Below, one piece after another: positions 22,836-34,165 of a DNA stretch of 64,000 nt (the stretch's first letter is position 1; each line of letters begins with the position of its first letter). The DNA lies in assembly GCF_900090045.1 (NCBI RefSeq), contig NC_041788.1, positions 2,847,501 through 2,911,500 of the forward strand, in the 5' to 3' direction. This stretch comes from Plasmodium malariae. Taxonomy: Eukaryota > Apicomplexa > Aconoidasida > Haemosporida > Plasmodiidae. Position numbers and translations under genes: made by a program. The notes under the pieces were generated by a model. That model ran no database searches and had not been told where the DNA came from. It worked only from the letters and a program-made list of their open reading frames with translations.

Positions 22836-22984
22836 CATACATGTTCTATGCATTTACATGTGCATACACGTATATTTACTTATATGCATGCGAACCCACG
22901 TAGGAAATTTTGCGCTCGCTTCAAAGGTGTATACGGATACGTATTTTTGCACTTACATATTCCTCCTCACTCTTCCGTATCATC
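21494..22984. other. Convergent intergenic region to the Hsp20 gene
   Basis: This should hold both 3' UTRs. An 11-bp GT-rich minisatellite fills 21597-21893 (listed separately). A long A-run leading directly into (TA)n occupies about 22744-22830. Several poly-T runs lie between. No gene was found. Confidence 0.55.
21597..21893 (+). repeat. 11-bp tgtgtatgctg minisatellite
   Basis: About 27 tandem copies of tatgctgtgtg with C/T and T/G variants lie ~100 bp downstream of the secreted coiled-coil gene. Eleven is not a multiple of three and the unit has no stop, so all three forward frames stay open and read Cys/Val/Tyr/Met-rich nonsense. The top strand is strongly G/T-rich, unlike the surrounding A+T-rich DNA. 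Confidence 0.93.
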
Positions 22985-23887
22985 CTATATATACACTAAT
23001 ATTTTCATTACTCCATTTTTATATTCATAATGAATTTTTTCTTTATCTATTGATTTCATAAAGTAGTATGTTCTTAGAAAATATCCTGTCTTTATTTCAT
23101 GAGAAAAATAGCTAGCACATTTCTGTACATCATATGGAATTTTTTTACCTGATATGGTAAGGTAATTATTATTTGAGGAAATTTTAAAATTTTCCAAATC
23201 TCCTGATATAAAAAATAAAAATACAACCTTTTCGTTATCATATAAAATGTCTACTGGAGGAATAAAACTTATATTACTTGATTGTTCTGTCTTTACTTCT
23301 TTTATAAAATTGCACTTCTTTACTTCGCACATGCCGTTTTTTCCAGAAAAGGGATGTGGTTCATATGAAAGAACTGGAGTGCTTGGAATGGAGTCGTGTT
23401 CAGTCGCATGGTCATTAATCCTTCCACTATTATGATTATTATTAAGATTGATAAGATTTTTAAGATCATAATTACTGTTATTATTTTTATCCTTATTTTT
23501 GTCGCTAATTTTGTCCCCATTTTTACACCCATTTTTATCCCTATTACTACCACTATTCCTTCCACTATTCCTTCCACCCTTGTCTGGAATTTTTTTCCTT
23601 TGCCTACTTCTCTTCTCATGTTGTTCACCCCCCACATTATCGTTGTTATAGTATGTCTTCCCTAGTACACCCTTATCCTGTGTAACGCCTTCATTAGTGT
23701 AATAATTTTTTGCATTATCATCACTTGTATAAGAATAACGATCTTCGTTAGTCTTATCGTTTTCAAAATTTTTACTAAGTGAATCATCAAAAGATCTATC
23801 TAAAGCAAGTTCATGCCAATTTAAGTTATAAAATACTTTTTCTGTATTTAAATTTTTTTTAAGAATTTCAATCTGATCCATTTTCAT
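22985..23887 (-). CDS. Hsp20/alpha-crystallin domain protein
   Basis: This is a single-exon 300-residue protein. The first ~195 residues are low complexity, rich in Asn, Lys, Asp and Gly, with runs such as GGRNSGRNSGSNRDKN. The last ~100 residues form an alpha-crystallin domain: PPVDILYDNEKVVFLFFISG, then NNNYLTISGKK, then TGYFLRTYYFMKSID and the closing signature YKNGVMKILVYI (compare the usual EYKNGVL.(V/I).(V/L)). The protein stops right at the end of the last strand and lacks the C-terminal IxI tail that links small Hsp oligomers, so oligomer formation may differ. It is expected to bind unfolding client proteins without ATP; the presumed location is the cytosol since no targeting signal is visible. 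It is convergent with the secreted coiled-coil gene. Confidence 0.78.
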   Translation of the reverse strand: MKMDQIEILKKNLNTEKVFYNLNWHELALDRSFDDSLSKNFENDKTNEDRYSYTSDDNAKNYYTNEGVTQDKGVLGKTYYNNDNVGGEQHEKRSRQRKKIPDKGGRNSGRNSGSNRDKNGCKNGDKISDKNKDKNNNSNYDLKNLINLNNNHNSGRINDHATEHDSIPSTPVLSYEPHPFSGKNGMCEVKKCNFIKEVKTEQSSNISFIPPVDILYDNEKVVFLFFISGDLENFKISSNNNYLTISGKKIPYDVQKCASYFSHEIKTGYFLRTYYFMKSIDKEKIHYEYKNGVMKILVYI

Positions 23888-26116
23888 TAAACATAAAGTA
23901 AATATAACGAAAAAGTAGTAAAATTAAAATAGGTAAGAAATGTGAACTATTTTTTTTTTTTTTTTTTTTTTTGACAAATTATTATTTTCTCATATGAATT
24001 GTAAATATAATCAAAACACAGTAAATATACGCGAATTTATAAATAGCTAAAAAAAAAAAAAAAAAAATGTTATTATAGAGTAATACAGTATCAACTACAA
24101 TCAGAATGTGAATTACTAATTAGCAAGAACAAAAGAACTTGAACAAAATATATTAATTCTATACAAACACAGAATACATTAAAAATAGGGAAACAAAATT
24201 GTACCCAGGGGTACTCACTTATATACATATATACGTATGTAAATATATGCATATGTACATATACACGTACATATATATGCTACATACATATGTATATTTA
24301 TCTATATATCATTTTGTGCAATGTTGATGTGACTGTAACGAGAAAAAGACAATAAATATTGAAAACTACGTATGCCACTTATTCAACAAGAAATATAACA
24401 AAATATACATATGTACACATATATGCATGATATATAACATATAATACCTTTTTTTTATTATACTATTTTTCTAACAAATTTCACAAATATAAAGAAACAC
24501 ATAAAATTTCATAAATGAGAAATAAAATAATAAATCAACAAAATGTGAAGACTTTCTTTTTTTTTTTTTTTTCTATTTTTTTTTTTTTATTTTATGAAAA
24601 ATTGGAGAAATACATTACGAATATTATATTTTTTTTCAATCTTTTTACAATTTACTCAAAAATAGGAAAAATAGAAATTAAGTTGTACCGGAGATTAGTC
24701 CTTTATTCTGTTTGTGCAGTTAAGAACGGAAAAAAAAAAATAAATAAATAAAAATAAGCGTACATATATATATATATGTACATGGCCTAATTTACATTAA
24801 TTCTGTCACAAAACAAATGAAATTTACAAATTTCTGTCTGCTTATATTCTTGAAGGTTTTTTTGCTTCCTTCATGTTATGATACAAGAGTGTGTAATTAT
24901 ACACTACAAGTTTCTTTTTTTTTTTTTTTTTTTTTTAATTCCAAAAATTAATGTGCACCTCTTTATTAAACCACTTGAGTGCTCCATTATTAATTTCAAT
25001 GTTGGAATGTTCAATGTTGGAATGTACGTTTTAACAAGCATGTTCTAGAATAAAATCATCATTTCGTGGGCCACTAGTATACCTACACACATAACATACA
25101 AATTAATGGTAGCTTATATAAATTTTTGTGATACCAATAATTTGCAGCGTAAGAATAGGTGATATATATTTTTTTTTTTTTTTTTTTTTTTTTGTTATTT
25201 TATGAAGGAAAAAAAATGGCTAGTAAACAATGATTATCGAACAGGGGTTTCAAATATATATATACATAAATGTACATTGAGTAAATATTGAGCAGATAAT
25301 AAAATGAACGAGGAAATATACACTTATTTACGCATACGCATTGAAGAAGAATTTTACTTTTTTCCCTCTTACCTCTTTACTTTTTTTCTGTGATTGTGTT
25401 CAATTGGACATAGTTAACGTTAAGTGTTTAGTATTTTAATTAAATTTTTTTTTTTTTATGTAAATATTTATTTAAAAAAGACAAAAGAAAATTTTTTTTT
25501 TTTAAATTGTATTTTTAATATGATTATAAGAACATGCACACAACTTTCTTACTGAAATAACAAGTAATAATCTGTTCTTACAATTCAACGGCAATATGGT
25601 ATATTCTACACAAACCCAGATATTCAAAACTTGCTAAAATGAAAAAATAGTAAGCAAATATATGTGTATATGCAAAAGGAAACATCAAAGCAAAGAAGAA
25701 ATAGTGAAATAGCAAAATAGTGAAATAGCAAAATAGTGAAATAGCAAAATAGTGAAATAGCAAAATAGTGAAATAGCAAAATAGCGAAATTGCTAAATTG
25801 CTAAGTTGCTAAATTGCTAAGTTGCTAAATTGCTAAGTTGCTAAATTGCTAAGTTGCTAAATTGCTAAGTTGCTAAATTGCTAAGTTGCTAAATTGCTAA
25901 ATTGCTAAGTTGCTAAATTGCTAAATTGCTAAGTTGCTAAATTGCTAAATTGCTAAATTGCTAAATTGCTAAGTTGCTAAATTGAGGCATAACGACTCAG
26001 CGAAATAATGAAGGTGTTTAGATCCAAAAAAAAAAAAAAAGAAAAAACATAAACGTAATGTTTGTTCTGTCCACTTTCTTAATATAAAAATATTATAAGT
26101 GTCATTCACTTCTCCA
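23888..26116. promoter_or_regulatory. Intergenic region upstream of Hsp20 and downstream of p25-alpha
   Basis: Both neighbours are on the minus strand, so the left part should be the Hsp20 promoter. It holds several poly-T and poly-A tracts (around 23950, 24050, 24555, 24915 and 25170), TA-rich imperfect repeats (24220-24310) and a long minisatellite (25697-25985). Open frames here are short and T-rich, without recognisable motifs. Confidence 0.5.
25697..25985 (+). repeat. Two-phase minisatellite: agtgaaatagcaaaat then gctaaattgctaagtt
   Basis: The left part (to about 25785) repeats a 16-bp unit aatagtgaaatagcaa. The array then switches to an ~8/16-bp unit ttgctaaattgctaag until 25985. The two units share the agc/gct core in opposite sense. 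It lies ~130 bp beyond the p25-alpha stop codon, probably in its 3' UTR. Confidence 0.9.
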
Positions 26117-26979
26117 TTATACGTTTTTCTCTACATTAACATTAACTCCTCTTATGTTACATTCAGAACGATCCGTAATTTCCGATATATCTGAAAACTG
26201 AGTTTTATTTTTGTCAATAATAGTTGGACCTCCTAATTTATGTACACCTGTGTAAGTTGATTTGTCGTCGTGGAATCTTACATTATCAGCTTTTGTCCCA
26301 TATAAGATAGGTCCATTGGATGCTTCATAACATAAAGTCTCTACAAACTTATCATAGTCCAATTTGTGTTTTTCTATCAAATATTTAACTGCCTCAACAA
26401 ATTGATCGTAATTAATTCTTTTAGCTCCTTTCGTTTTAACCTTAGCGAATGTAATATCAGCATCAACGGCTGTTAATTTTTTGCCTATCAGTTCTGAGAA
26501 AAAGTACAGTACACACAAAAAAATAAAATAAACAAAAAAATAAAATAAACAAAATAAAAAAAAATTATGAATTCTATATTTTTTAATGATGAGTCTTTTA
26601 TGTCAATAATTTATTCTCATGCATTTTTGGAGTAACATATTTTTCGAACATTTAAGGCTATTAAAAAAGGGTAATAATATATTCATTAAAAAGAAAGAAA
26701 GAAAGAAAAGAGAAGGGAAAGGAGAAGAGTGGACAAGACAAAATGAAATAAAATAAAATAAAAAAAGAAAGGATAAACTTCAAAATTATTAAACATCTTT
26801 GTATATAACATATCACTTCAATAGTTCGCGTAAAAAACTGTATATATGCCTATAAATAATTTACTCCTACGGACGAACTGTTTTATGAAGGTATTACTAG
26901 AGTCCTTTAAGATTTTTACAAAAGTCCTACTATCCATGTCAGACGCATTTTTGGTATATGCGTAAAAAGCATTTTCCAT
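26117..26979 (-). CDS. p25-alpha (TPPP) family protein, two exons
   Basis: Exon 1 (26979-26898) starts MENAFYAYTKNASDMD and ends in codon phase 1 at GACTCTA/gtaata. Exon 2 (26493-26117) follows tttttctcag, giving KILKDSKLIGKKLTAVDADI across the junction, exactly the conserved segment of tubulin polymerisation-promoting proteins. The 152-residue product has the EF-hand-like N-terminal p25 core (FAKVKTKGAKRINYDQFVEA) and the C-terminal p25 signature RFHDDKSTYTGVHKLGGPT. These proteins bind and stabilise microtubules and are conserved in organisms with flagella; in malaria parasites the flagellate stage is the male gamete. No doublecortin domain is present, so this is not apicortin. The 404-bp intron is purine-rich on the plus strand. 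It diverges from the 58-residue gene. Confidence 0.9.
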
Positions 26980-27938
26980 TTTTATAAATTATGTATACAT
27001 ATATCAAATAAAAAGTTTATAAAATTCGTATTTTAAAATTATTAACACAATTTGGAACACGATCTTAAATCAGTGTTGCTGCTTGGAATATACTGTGTAT
27101 AATTTGCACGCAAAGAAAGCGAATGAAGCAAATAAAAAAAATGAAAAAAATGAAAAAAACAAATGTAGATTTGCGAATTAATCTGGCACTTAATTGGTTT
27201 CTTAAAAAAAATATTTATAAGTTGTTAAAAAAAAAAGAGAGAACCACAAAAAATAAAAACAAAAAAAATTAGACAGTGAAGGAGTAAAAAAATAAATATG
27301 CACATGAACAAAAATAAGGCTATTTTTATTTTATTTTTATTTGGTTTTAATTTTATTTTTTTAATTTCATTTTAATTTTATTTTTTTAATTTCATTTTAA
27401 TTTTATTTTTTTAATTTCATTTTTTTATTTTCATTTTTTTAATTTCATTTTTTTAATTTCATTTTTTTATTTTTATTTTATTTTTACTATTTTGCTGTGT
27501 TATCCTATTTTATCATTTTATTGCTTTATCATATTTTTTTTTTTTTTTCCCCTTTATATTATGACATGTTCATGTAGAACTGCAAAACTGAAAAGGTACT
27601 ATGTGTGCTTATACACACATATATATGCTTATACACACATATATATGCTTATACACACATATATATGCTTATACACACATACATATGCTTATACATATAT
27701 ATATGTACAATTAAACAAATACCTCCGGAAATGGCTAAAAAATACATCTCTCTTTTCTTTTTTATATCTACGTGAATGTAGAAAAGCGGTTTAAAAATAT
27801 GTGTAAATGTTTTACAGATTAGCTAGTCTTTTGTGAGGGAAATTTTTTTTTTTTTTTCTTTTCTCTTTATCAAAGCACCTGAACAGTAAGCATATGCTCA
27901 TATATACCCATATATACACATATATACACATATATATA

Positions 27939-27973
<35 letters not shown>

Positions 27974-28490
27974 GCAGGAAAAATAGTGTACGTATATTTC
28001 CATTTTCTTATTTTTTTTTTGAACCACAAGAGTGCGAGTAAAAACTGATTAAATACTTTTAAAAAAAAATTTTAGTTGTTGCAAATATTATAATATATAT
28101 TTTTTTTATATAATTTTTGTTTAGTCTTGTTTTTTTCAAAAAATGGAAGCAATAAAAAATTTTTATGAAGCACAAATAATCTGCCATGCAAAAATTTAGA
28201 TGGTGTATAAAAAAATAATTTTACACATTATTTATTTTTTAAAGATGAGGATGAAAAACTGTTAATTCATTAATATTGTATGTTTAAATATTTGCAGTTC
28301 TGTAAAGCCAAATAAGCAGCAATATTGCTTTTCCTTCGTACCTTTCGTATTTCGCTTTTGCTATTTTTCTTTTTCCTTTCTCATTCCTTTGCTCTATCGT
28401 TTTCCCTTTCTTTCACTCGTATTTTTGCCCTATACGTTTGCCTTTATTTTTCCCTATCTCTTTTGTTTTTACACTTCAACCTTTTAAGCT
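26980..28490. promoter_or_regulatory. Divergent intergenic region p25-alpha / 58-residue gene
   Basis: This should hold both promoters. It contains T-rich repeats of ttttaatttcattttaattt (27330-27482), a 20-bp repeat of cttatacacacatatatatg (27605-27690) and (TA)n at 27930-27970. No gene was found. Confidence 0.5.
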
Positions 28491-28826
28491 ATGAATGGTA
28501 TCAATATAGTAGCTAAAATTCCAAATGTGTCAAAGTTATTGGTAAGCATTAATATAAATAAACAACAAAAATATGACATGCTATTTTATTTTAAAATAAT
28601 TTTTATGGAGATTTGAAATAAACGCATTTGCTTTCTACTTTTTTGCCTCTTTCCGTTTTTGCTTTCATCCTCTCCTTTAAATACACTTTTTTTCGAACAG
28701 ACAAATGTACGATATTTTTCAGATAGAAAAAGGAAAATTATGAACGGTACAGAATATATCAGGAGGAAAACTGGTTACGGAGGAAGGATAAGAAGAAATC
28801 GCCAAGCACCCGCTTACAAAAGATGA
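28491..28826 (+). CDS. Small basic protein, probably mitochondrial, two exons
   Basis: Exon 1 (28491-28541) encodes MNGINIVAKIPNVSKLL and ends at TTG/gtaagc. Exon 2 (28701-28826) follows a pyrimidine-rich stretch ending in gaacag and encodes TNVRYFSDRKRK... to ...NRQAPAYKR and TGA. The 58-residue product is strongly basic. Its first ~25 residues form an amphipathic Ser/Asn/Lys helix with RYFS, the form of a mitochondrial presequence cleavage site (Arg-x-Tyr/Phe-Ser). The mature part is a ~33-residue peptide with RRKTGYGGRIRRNRQ, similar in character to very small ribosomal proteins, but I do not recognise a family. Perfect splice signals, the open frame and higher G+C over the exons support a real gene. 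A small mitoribosomal or respiratory-complex subunit is a guess only. Confidence 0.62.
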
Positions 28827-29493
28827 CAAATCATTCGGTAGGTTTTTCGCCTTAAGTTTGGATAAAAAGTGAACATATTCAGTTGAACGATATGTCTGTT
28901 TGAAAGGACAAAGATTTTTACACAGGCATGACGTATATATGTAAATGTCCATTTATGCATACATATATATATATATATATATGGGGTATCTATACGAAGA
29001 ATGAATATATGAAAAGGAAAAATAGGCCATTTTTAACCTAGTGCATTGTACTCACGACATTGCAGTTCATGATTATGAAATTATTTGCACTGCGTAGAAT
29101 TCATTCTTTCTATTGTTTTTGTAAATATTTGAGCTATAAATGCTTAAAAAAGCAAAATAAAACGAAGCAATAAAATGATGCAGTTAAACGAAGCAATAAA
29201 ATGATGCAGTTAAACGAAGCAATAAAATGATGCAGTTAAACGAAGCAATAAAATGATGCAGTTAAACGACACAATAAAATTATGCATTCAAACGATGCAA
29301 TAAAATGATGCAATAAAATGATGCAATAAAATGATGCAGTCAAACGACTTAATAAAACAAAGAAAATGAAAGCAAAACAAATGGTGTACGTCGAATATAT
29401 AGCAACAAACGCAAATGCGCGCACACACAATTGCATACGCAAAAAATGCACATGTAACTCTTCACGTCACGCGTATGATGAAAACTCCCTTGG
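28827..29493. repeat. Convergent intergenic region with 26-bp minisatellite (29146-29345)
   Basis: The region between the 58-residue gene and rsmH is mainly a tandem array of a 26-bp unit (aaacgaagcaataaaatgat then gcagtt), four clean copies followed by degenerate half copies. A (TA)n tract lies at about 28965-28982. No gene was found. Confidence 0.8.
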
Positions 29494-31161
29494 TTAAATT
29501 TTTTCAAAAACAGTCATCTTTGCAGATCTGGAGGAGTTATTGAGTCTTATTTCCCTTTCATTTGGAGTTATGGGGTTTTCATTAATTTTTTTCCACCAAT
29601 TTTTTCTGTTTTCTGCATAATTTTGTATGCATTTATATTCTAAAGAATGATAAGAGATAAGAATTAACCTGCTTCTATGCTTTAATAACTTATGAGCAGA
29701 TATTAACAATTCTTTTAATGCTTTCAACTCATCATTAATGTAAATCCGGAATGACTGAAATACTCTCGATAAGACTTTATTATTTGATTTATAATTTTTT
29801 TTACAAGTAGAAAGAATAATTTCTTTTAATTCATATGTGGTTGTTATCATCTTTTCATTATTTTTCCTCCATAAGATAATCTTCCTTGCAATCTTTGAAG
29901 CTTTTTTTTCCTGACCATATGTTTCTATAATAAATTTTAGTTTTTTAAAACTATAAGTGTTTAGGATAACATGTATTTTGTTCATCATGTTTCTGTCATG
30001 CTTATTAATACATTTACTTGAGTTACTTTTTGGAGTATCATCAAATGCATAATTTTTTGAAGAATCATCACTCACGCTGTTTTTTGAAACATGGTCAATC
30101 GCTTTATCTTTTGACATACCACGCCTTATGTATTCTCTTTCCGTATATTTGTTCATATTCATATCTAGAATGCCATTATATTTATAGCTAAACCCCCTTT
30201 TGCTACATGTCAACTGGTGTGAAGATAAACCTAGATCTACTATCATGCCGTTGTAACTATTAAATAAAGGTAAAGAATGATAACTAAGTAAATGTATTAT
30301 ATTTCTATAATCACCCTGTATAAGTGTCAGTCTATTTTGTCTTAAATAATTTTGTAGTTTTACTTTATTGTAATATATTGATTCTATATCTTTATCTATT
30401 CCTATCACTTTGCATTCTGTAATATTTTTTAAAATTTCCAAAGTATGACCACCTCCTCCCAGAGTTGAATCAATGTAATACCCCACTTCTTTCTCCCCAT
30501 TTGTGTTGCTTTCCTCTTTAATTGATCTAACGTCATTCAAGTAAAAAATGTTTGCACCCTCCTTATATGGAAAATTACTACTATTTGTTTTTTTTGCTTT
30601 TTCATTTTCACTGTCGATAGGTGGTCTTCTCTCATTGTGTTTGTTCAAAGTCATCCATCTGTTATTTGATGAGACGGTAGGGGTTAGTTTCGTGCAGTTA
30701 CCACTGTTACCACCACTAATACCGATATCAGTACCAACATCAACACCTACATCAGTACCAACATCAACACCTACATCAGTACCAACATCAACACCTACAT
30801 CAGTACCAACATCAACACCGATATCAGCATCATTATGAGCACTACCACCACCACTAACATCTTCGCCCGTTTGGTCATACGTATCCCTGTAACGTATATG
30901 TCGTATTACCTCCTCCAGTAAGACAGGTGTGTGGTAAACATACGATTTATCAAATATGTTTGATTCATTTTGTTCATGCACTTCTTTATTTTTTAATGAA
31001 AATGAAAAGGAGTACCGATTTGTTTCTCCCTTCTCAAAAGGGGAATTATTCGTATTAGCCGAGTAACGTGGGACATATTGGCTTTTCCAATTTTTTATTT
31101 TAAAACATATAATGAGGTCATTATTAAGTAAGAAAAGGAAGATGATCAAAAAATGAAACAT
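29494..31161 (-). CDS. rsmH: RsmH, 16S rRNA m4C methyltransferase, probably apicoplast-targeted
   Basis: This is a single-exon 555-residue protein. It begins with a signal peptide (MFHFLIIFLFLLNNDLIICF) followed by a basic Asn/Ser-rich stretch, the bipartite form of an apicoplast leader. The MraW/RsmH core has HTPVLLEEVIRHI, the SAM motif DSTLGGGGHTLEIL, IGIDKD, DYRNI, the catalytic-region motif MIVDLGLSSHQL and FSYKYNGILDMNMN. Further C-terminal are VFQSFRIYINDELKALKELL, LILISYHSLE, and a final SRSAKMTVFEK, equivalent to the bacterial SRSAKLRV end. Bacterial RsmH methylates C1402 of 16S rRNA in the decoding centre; the apicoplast 70S ribosome is the likely target, with the mitochondrion as alternative. 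Two plasmodial inserts are present, one a GVDVGTDV repeat (30720-30835) and one Ser/Lys/Asp-rich between the core blocks. It diverges from ICMT. Confidence 0.88.
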   Translation of the reverse strand: MFHFLIIFLFLLNNDLIICFKIKNWKSQYVPRYSANTNNSPFEKGETNRYSFSFSLKNKEVHEQNESNIFDKSYVYHTPVLLEEVIRHIRYRDTYDQTGEDVSGGGSAHNDADIGVDVGTDVGVDVGTDVGVDVGTDVGVDVGTDIGISGGNSGNCTKLTPTVSSNNRWMTLNKHNERRPPIDSENEKAKKTNSSNFPYKEGANIFYLNDVRSIKEESNTNGEKEVGYYIDSTLGGGGHTLEILKNITECKVIGIDKDIESIYYNKVKLQNYLRQNRLTLIQGDYRNIIHLLSYHSLPLFNSYNGMIVDLGLSSHQLTCSKRGFSYKYNGILDMNMNKYTEREYIRRGMSKDKAIDHVSKNSVSDDSSKNYAFDDTPKSNSSKCINKHDRNMMNKIHVILNTYSFKKLKFIIETYGQEKKASKIARKIILWRKNNEKMITTTYELKEIILSTCKKNYKSNNKVLSRVFQSFRIYINDELKALKELLISAHKLLKHRSRLILISYHSLEYKCIQNYAENRKNWWKKINENPITPNEREIRLNNSSRSAKMTVFEKI

Positions 31162-31467
31162 TCAACATTTATGTGCAAACGGCTGTACATACATACATGC
31201 ATAAAGGGGGAGGGGGGAAGGAAAAAATAGATAAATAGGAAGGGTCGACAAGTAACTGAGGAACTTTTATGAGCCGACCAGTTTGACAAAAAAAAAAAAA
31301 AAAGAAAAAAAATTAATTGTAATAAATTCAAATATAATAATATATAATGAACTATAATATAATGTAAATTAATATATCGTAAAGTTGTAAAGTAAAAAAA
31401 CCAAAGGGTGTGAAATGAAAGAGAGAAAAGCCAAAAATTATCAAATAACGTAAAAAATGACAAAACG

Positions 31468-31508
<41 letters not shown>

Positions 31509-31552
31509 TTTCTCCGAGTGACGTTCGAAAATAGGGGATATATAGCGTAGCT

Positions 31553-31587
<35 letters not shown>

Positions 31588-32322
31588 TTATAAAGCAGGA
31601 TTTGCGCATATATATATATATATATATATGACAAAACTTTTGGGCGATTGTTTACCTGAATGACTAGCAAACACATAAAAGCACACAAAAAATTGGAAAA
31701 AGTATAAGTATAAAACGTGTGAAACGTGTGAAACGTGCGAAAAAATATATAATTACAAGTAAAACCTTAGAAGAACGTTAAAAAAAGTTTAAAGAATATT
31801 CCCACTGTTGAAGTCTCTTCAAGGGAAAGCCATCCGAAACGCGAAAAAGTGATAGCACATTTCTGTAAAAAAAATATATATATGTAATTTATAGTAACAT
31901 ATTATAACTACTTCCTGGTTAGTGTTCTTCTGTTAGTCCGTTAATAAGGAGACAAAACAGGATGTGGTGTGCACGTATGTACATGTGCATATATGTATGT
32001 GGGCATGTATGTATGTGTGCATGTATGTATTTGTACACATACTTGCACGGATCATTCTCCTCGATGCCTTGAAGTTTACGATACTGTGAAGAGCTAAAAA
32101 AAAAAAAAAATAATAATAAATAATAATAAATAATAATATATAATAATAAATAATAATATATAATAATATATAATAATAAATAATAATAAATAATAATAAA
32201 TAATAATAAGTAAAAATAAGGGAAAATAAGGGAAAATACATAAATATAACTGACAGTAGGTAAAAACAAAATAGCAACATCCTGGCAAGGGCAGAATAAA
32301 CCACGAAAGGCGTACACGCAAA
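31162..32322. promoter_or_regulatory. Divergent intergenic region rsmH / ICMT
   Basis: This should hold both promoters. It carries two large homopolymer tracts (A-run about 31472-31503, T-run about 31553-31585), a (TA)n at 31610-31630 and a trinucleotide array of taataataaa units (32099-32215). No gene was found. Confidence 0.5.
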
Positions 32323-34117
32323 ATGAATGTAGGTATGTACATTGTGAGTGCGTTTTTGTTGTATGCAGGTGTTCTGAATTATAAACCTTTGATTTATTTA
32401 ATTAACACAAATTTGTACGAAATAATAGAAAAAAAGAAAAAATTTGAAATTTCGGATTACTGGTTGCATAAATGGTTAGAATACGGCTTTGTTTGTGTGT
32501 ACGTGTGTATAGCATTTCAGCCCAGTAGAAATGTGTATTCAAAGCGTAGTAAATACAATTACATTTTTGCAAAAATATTGTTAATATATTTTTTTTTTTT
32601 TTTTTTCCATTTTATTATTAATATAAGTAATAACTTTCCTCTTAATATATTTTATTTGTTTCTTATAACATTTCATTTGTCTGAATTTTTTTTATCTTTT
32701 GTTCATAATAAAAATAATTATAATTATTACAATTTTCTGATTAATCCTAATTATGGCTATGCATATTTTTTTGTCTTAACCCTACTGGAATATTATGCGA
32801 AGATATTTCTATTTGTACTATTACGGGCATTTGAAAAATACATAAATAAATACCTATTGCGTCAACTTTTAATATTTAATTTTTTTTTTTTCAAGAATTA
32901 CATGGATAATTATGGTATTTGCACTTACTCTTATTATAATCAAATAAAAACAAATAAGTCTAATATAACTACCCCTATAATAAATGAAATACAAGGAAAG
33001 AACAAACCAATGAAAAAACTGCTAGCAACACGGTATGATAATAATACTATTATTAGCTTATTTTTAACAAAAAGAGATTTATTAAAAGATAGCAATTATT
33101 CACAGATAATATTTTTGCGAAAAGATACTAACGTAAAACATGTTCTAAGTGTGTATAAATTTGGTCGTAATAAAGATTCTTACCATTTGTATAAAAATAC
33201 ACATAAGCAAAAAAAAAAAAATAGATACAGTAACTCAAGCAAAACACATTATGATATAGAGGAAAAGGCGATATCAAGTGCATATCCATCTTTTACAGAT
33301 TTATCAGGAAACAAGTGCATATTCAACAACACCCTTGTTACAAGGTTTATACAAAAATGGACAAACAAAATATTTTCGAAAAAGTATGATCTTAACAATT
33401 CCTTATTTCAAAAAATTATTTTGAAATATGAAAATTTTTTTCATAGTTATGATATAATAGGTAACTACGATCAAATTTATAATTACTACTTATTTATAAG
33501 TTTATTATCATTGCTATTTAGTTTAGCTGGTTTTCTTTTGAGAATATTTGGCTTAATACAATGCTCAAAAAATTTTTCTTTTTACGTTTTACACTCTGAT
33601 ACCTTATTTAAAAAATATGTTAAACGGAAACACGATCTGGTAACATGGGGTCTCTACAAGTATATGAGGCATCCCTGTTATACTGGATGGTTTTATTATG
33701 CCCTATGTAAGTTTTACAAAATGACGAAAACAGCATAATAAGCAAAGATGTCCAAATGCATGAAAAAAAATGTGCGTAACAATTGTTTTGTGTTGTAGTT
33801 CCTTCTGATCATACATGCGTAAAATCAGTGTACACCACGCTAAATGTACATATATACGCACGTACATGCATACATACATACATACACACAAATATGTACA
33901 CATGTAAGAGGTGTAGAAAATTATTATTTAATTACAATAATACATATGTTCATTTGAACAGTAGTGGCTTACCAAATGTGAGAGTGTTACATGGTCAAAA
34001 GAAACAGTTCGCCTGTTTAACCATATTATTATACTTATGCGCACTTTTGAGACTCATTTGTTGTATTCCACTTCTTATATATACATGTACATACGTGCAA
34101 ACATGTGCGCGTTTGGG

Positions 34118-34165
<48 letters not shown>

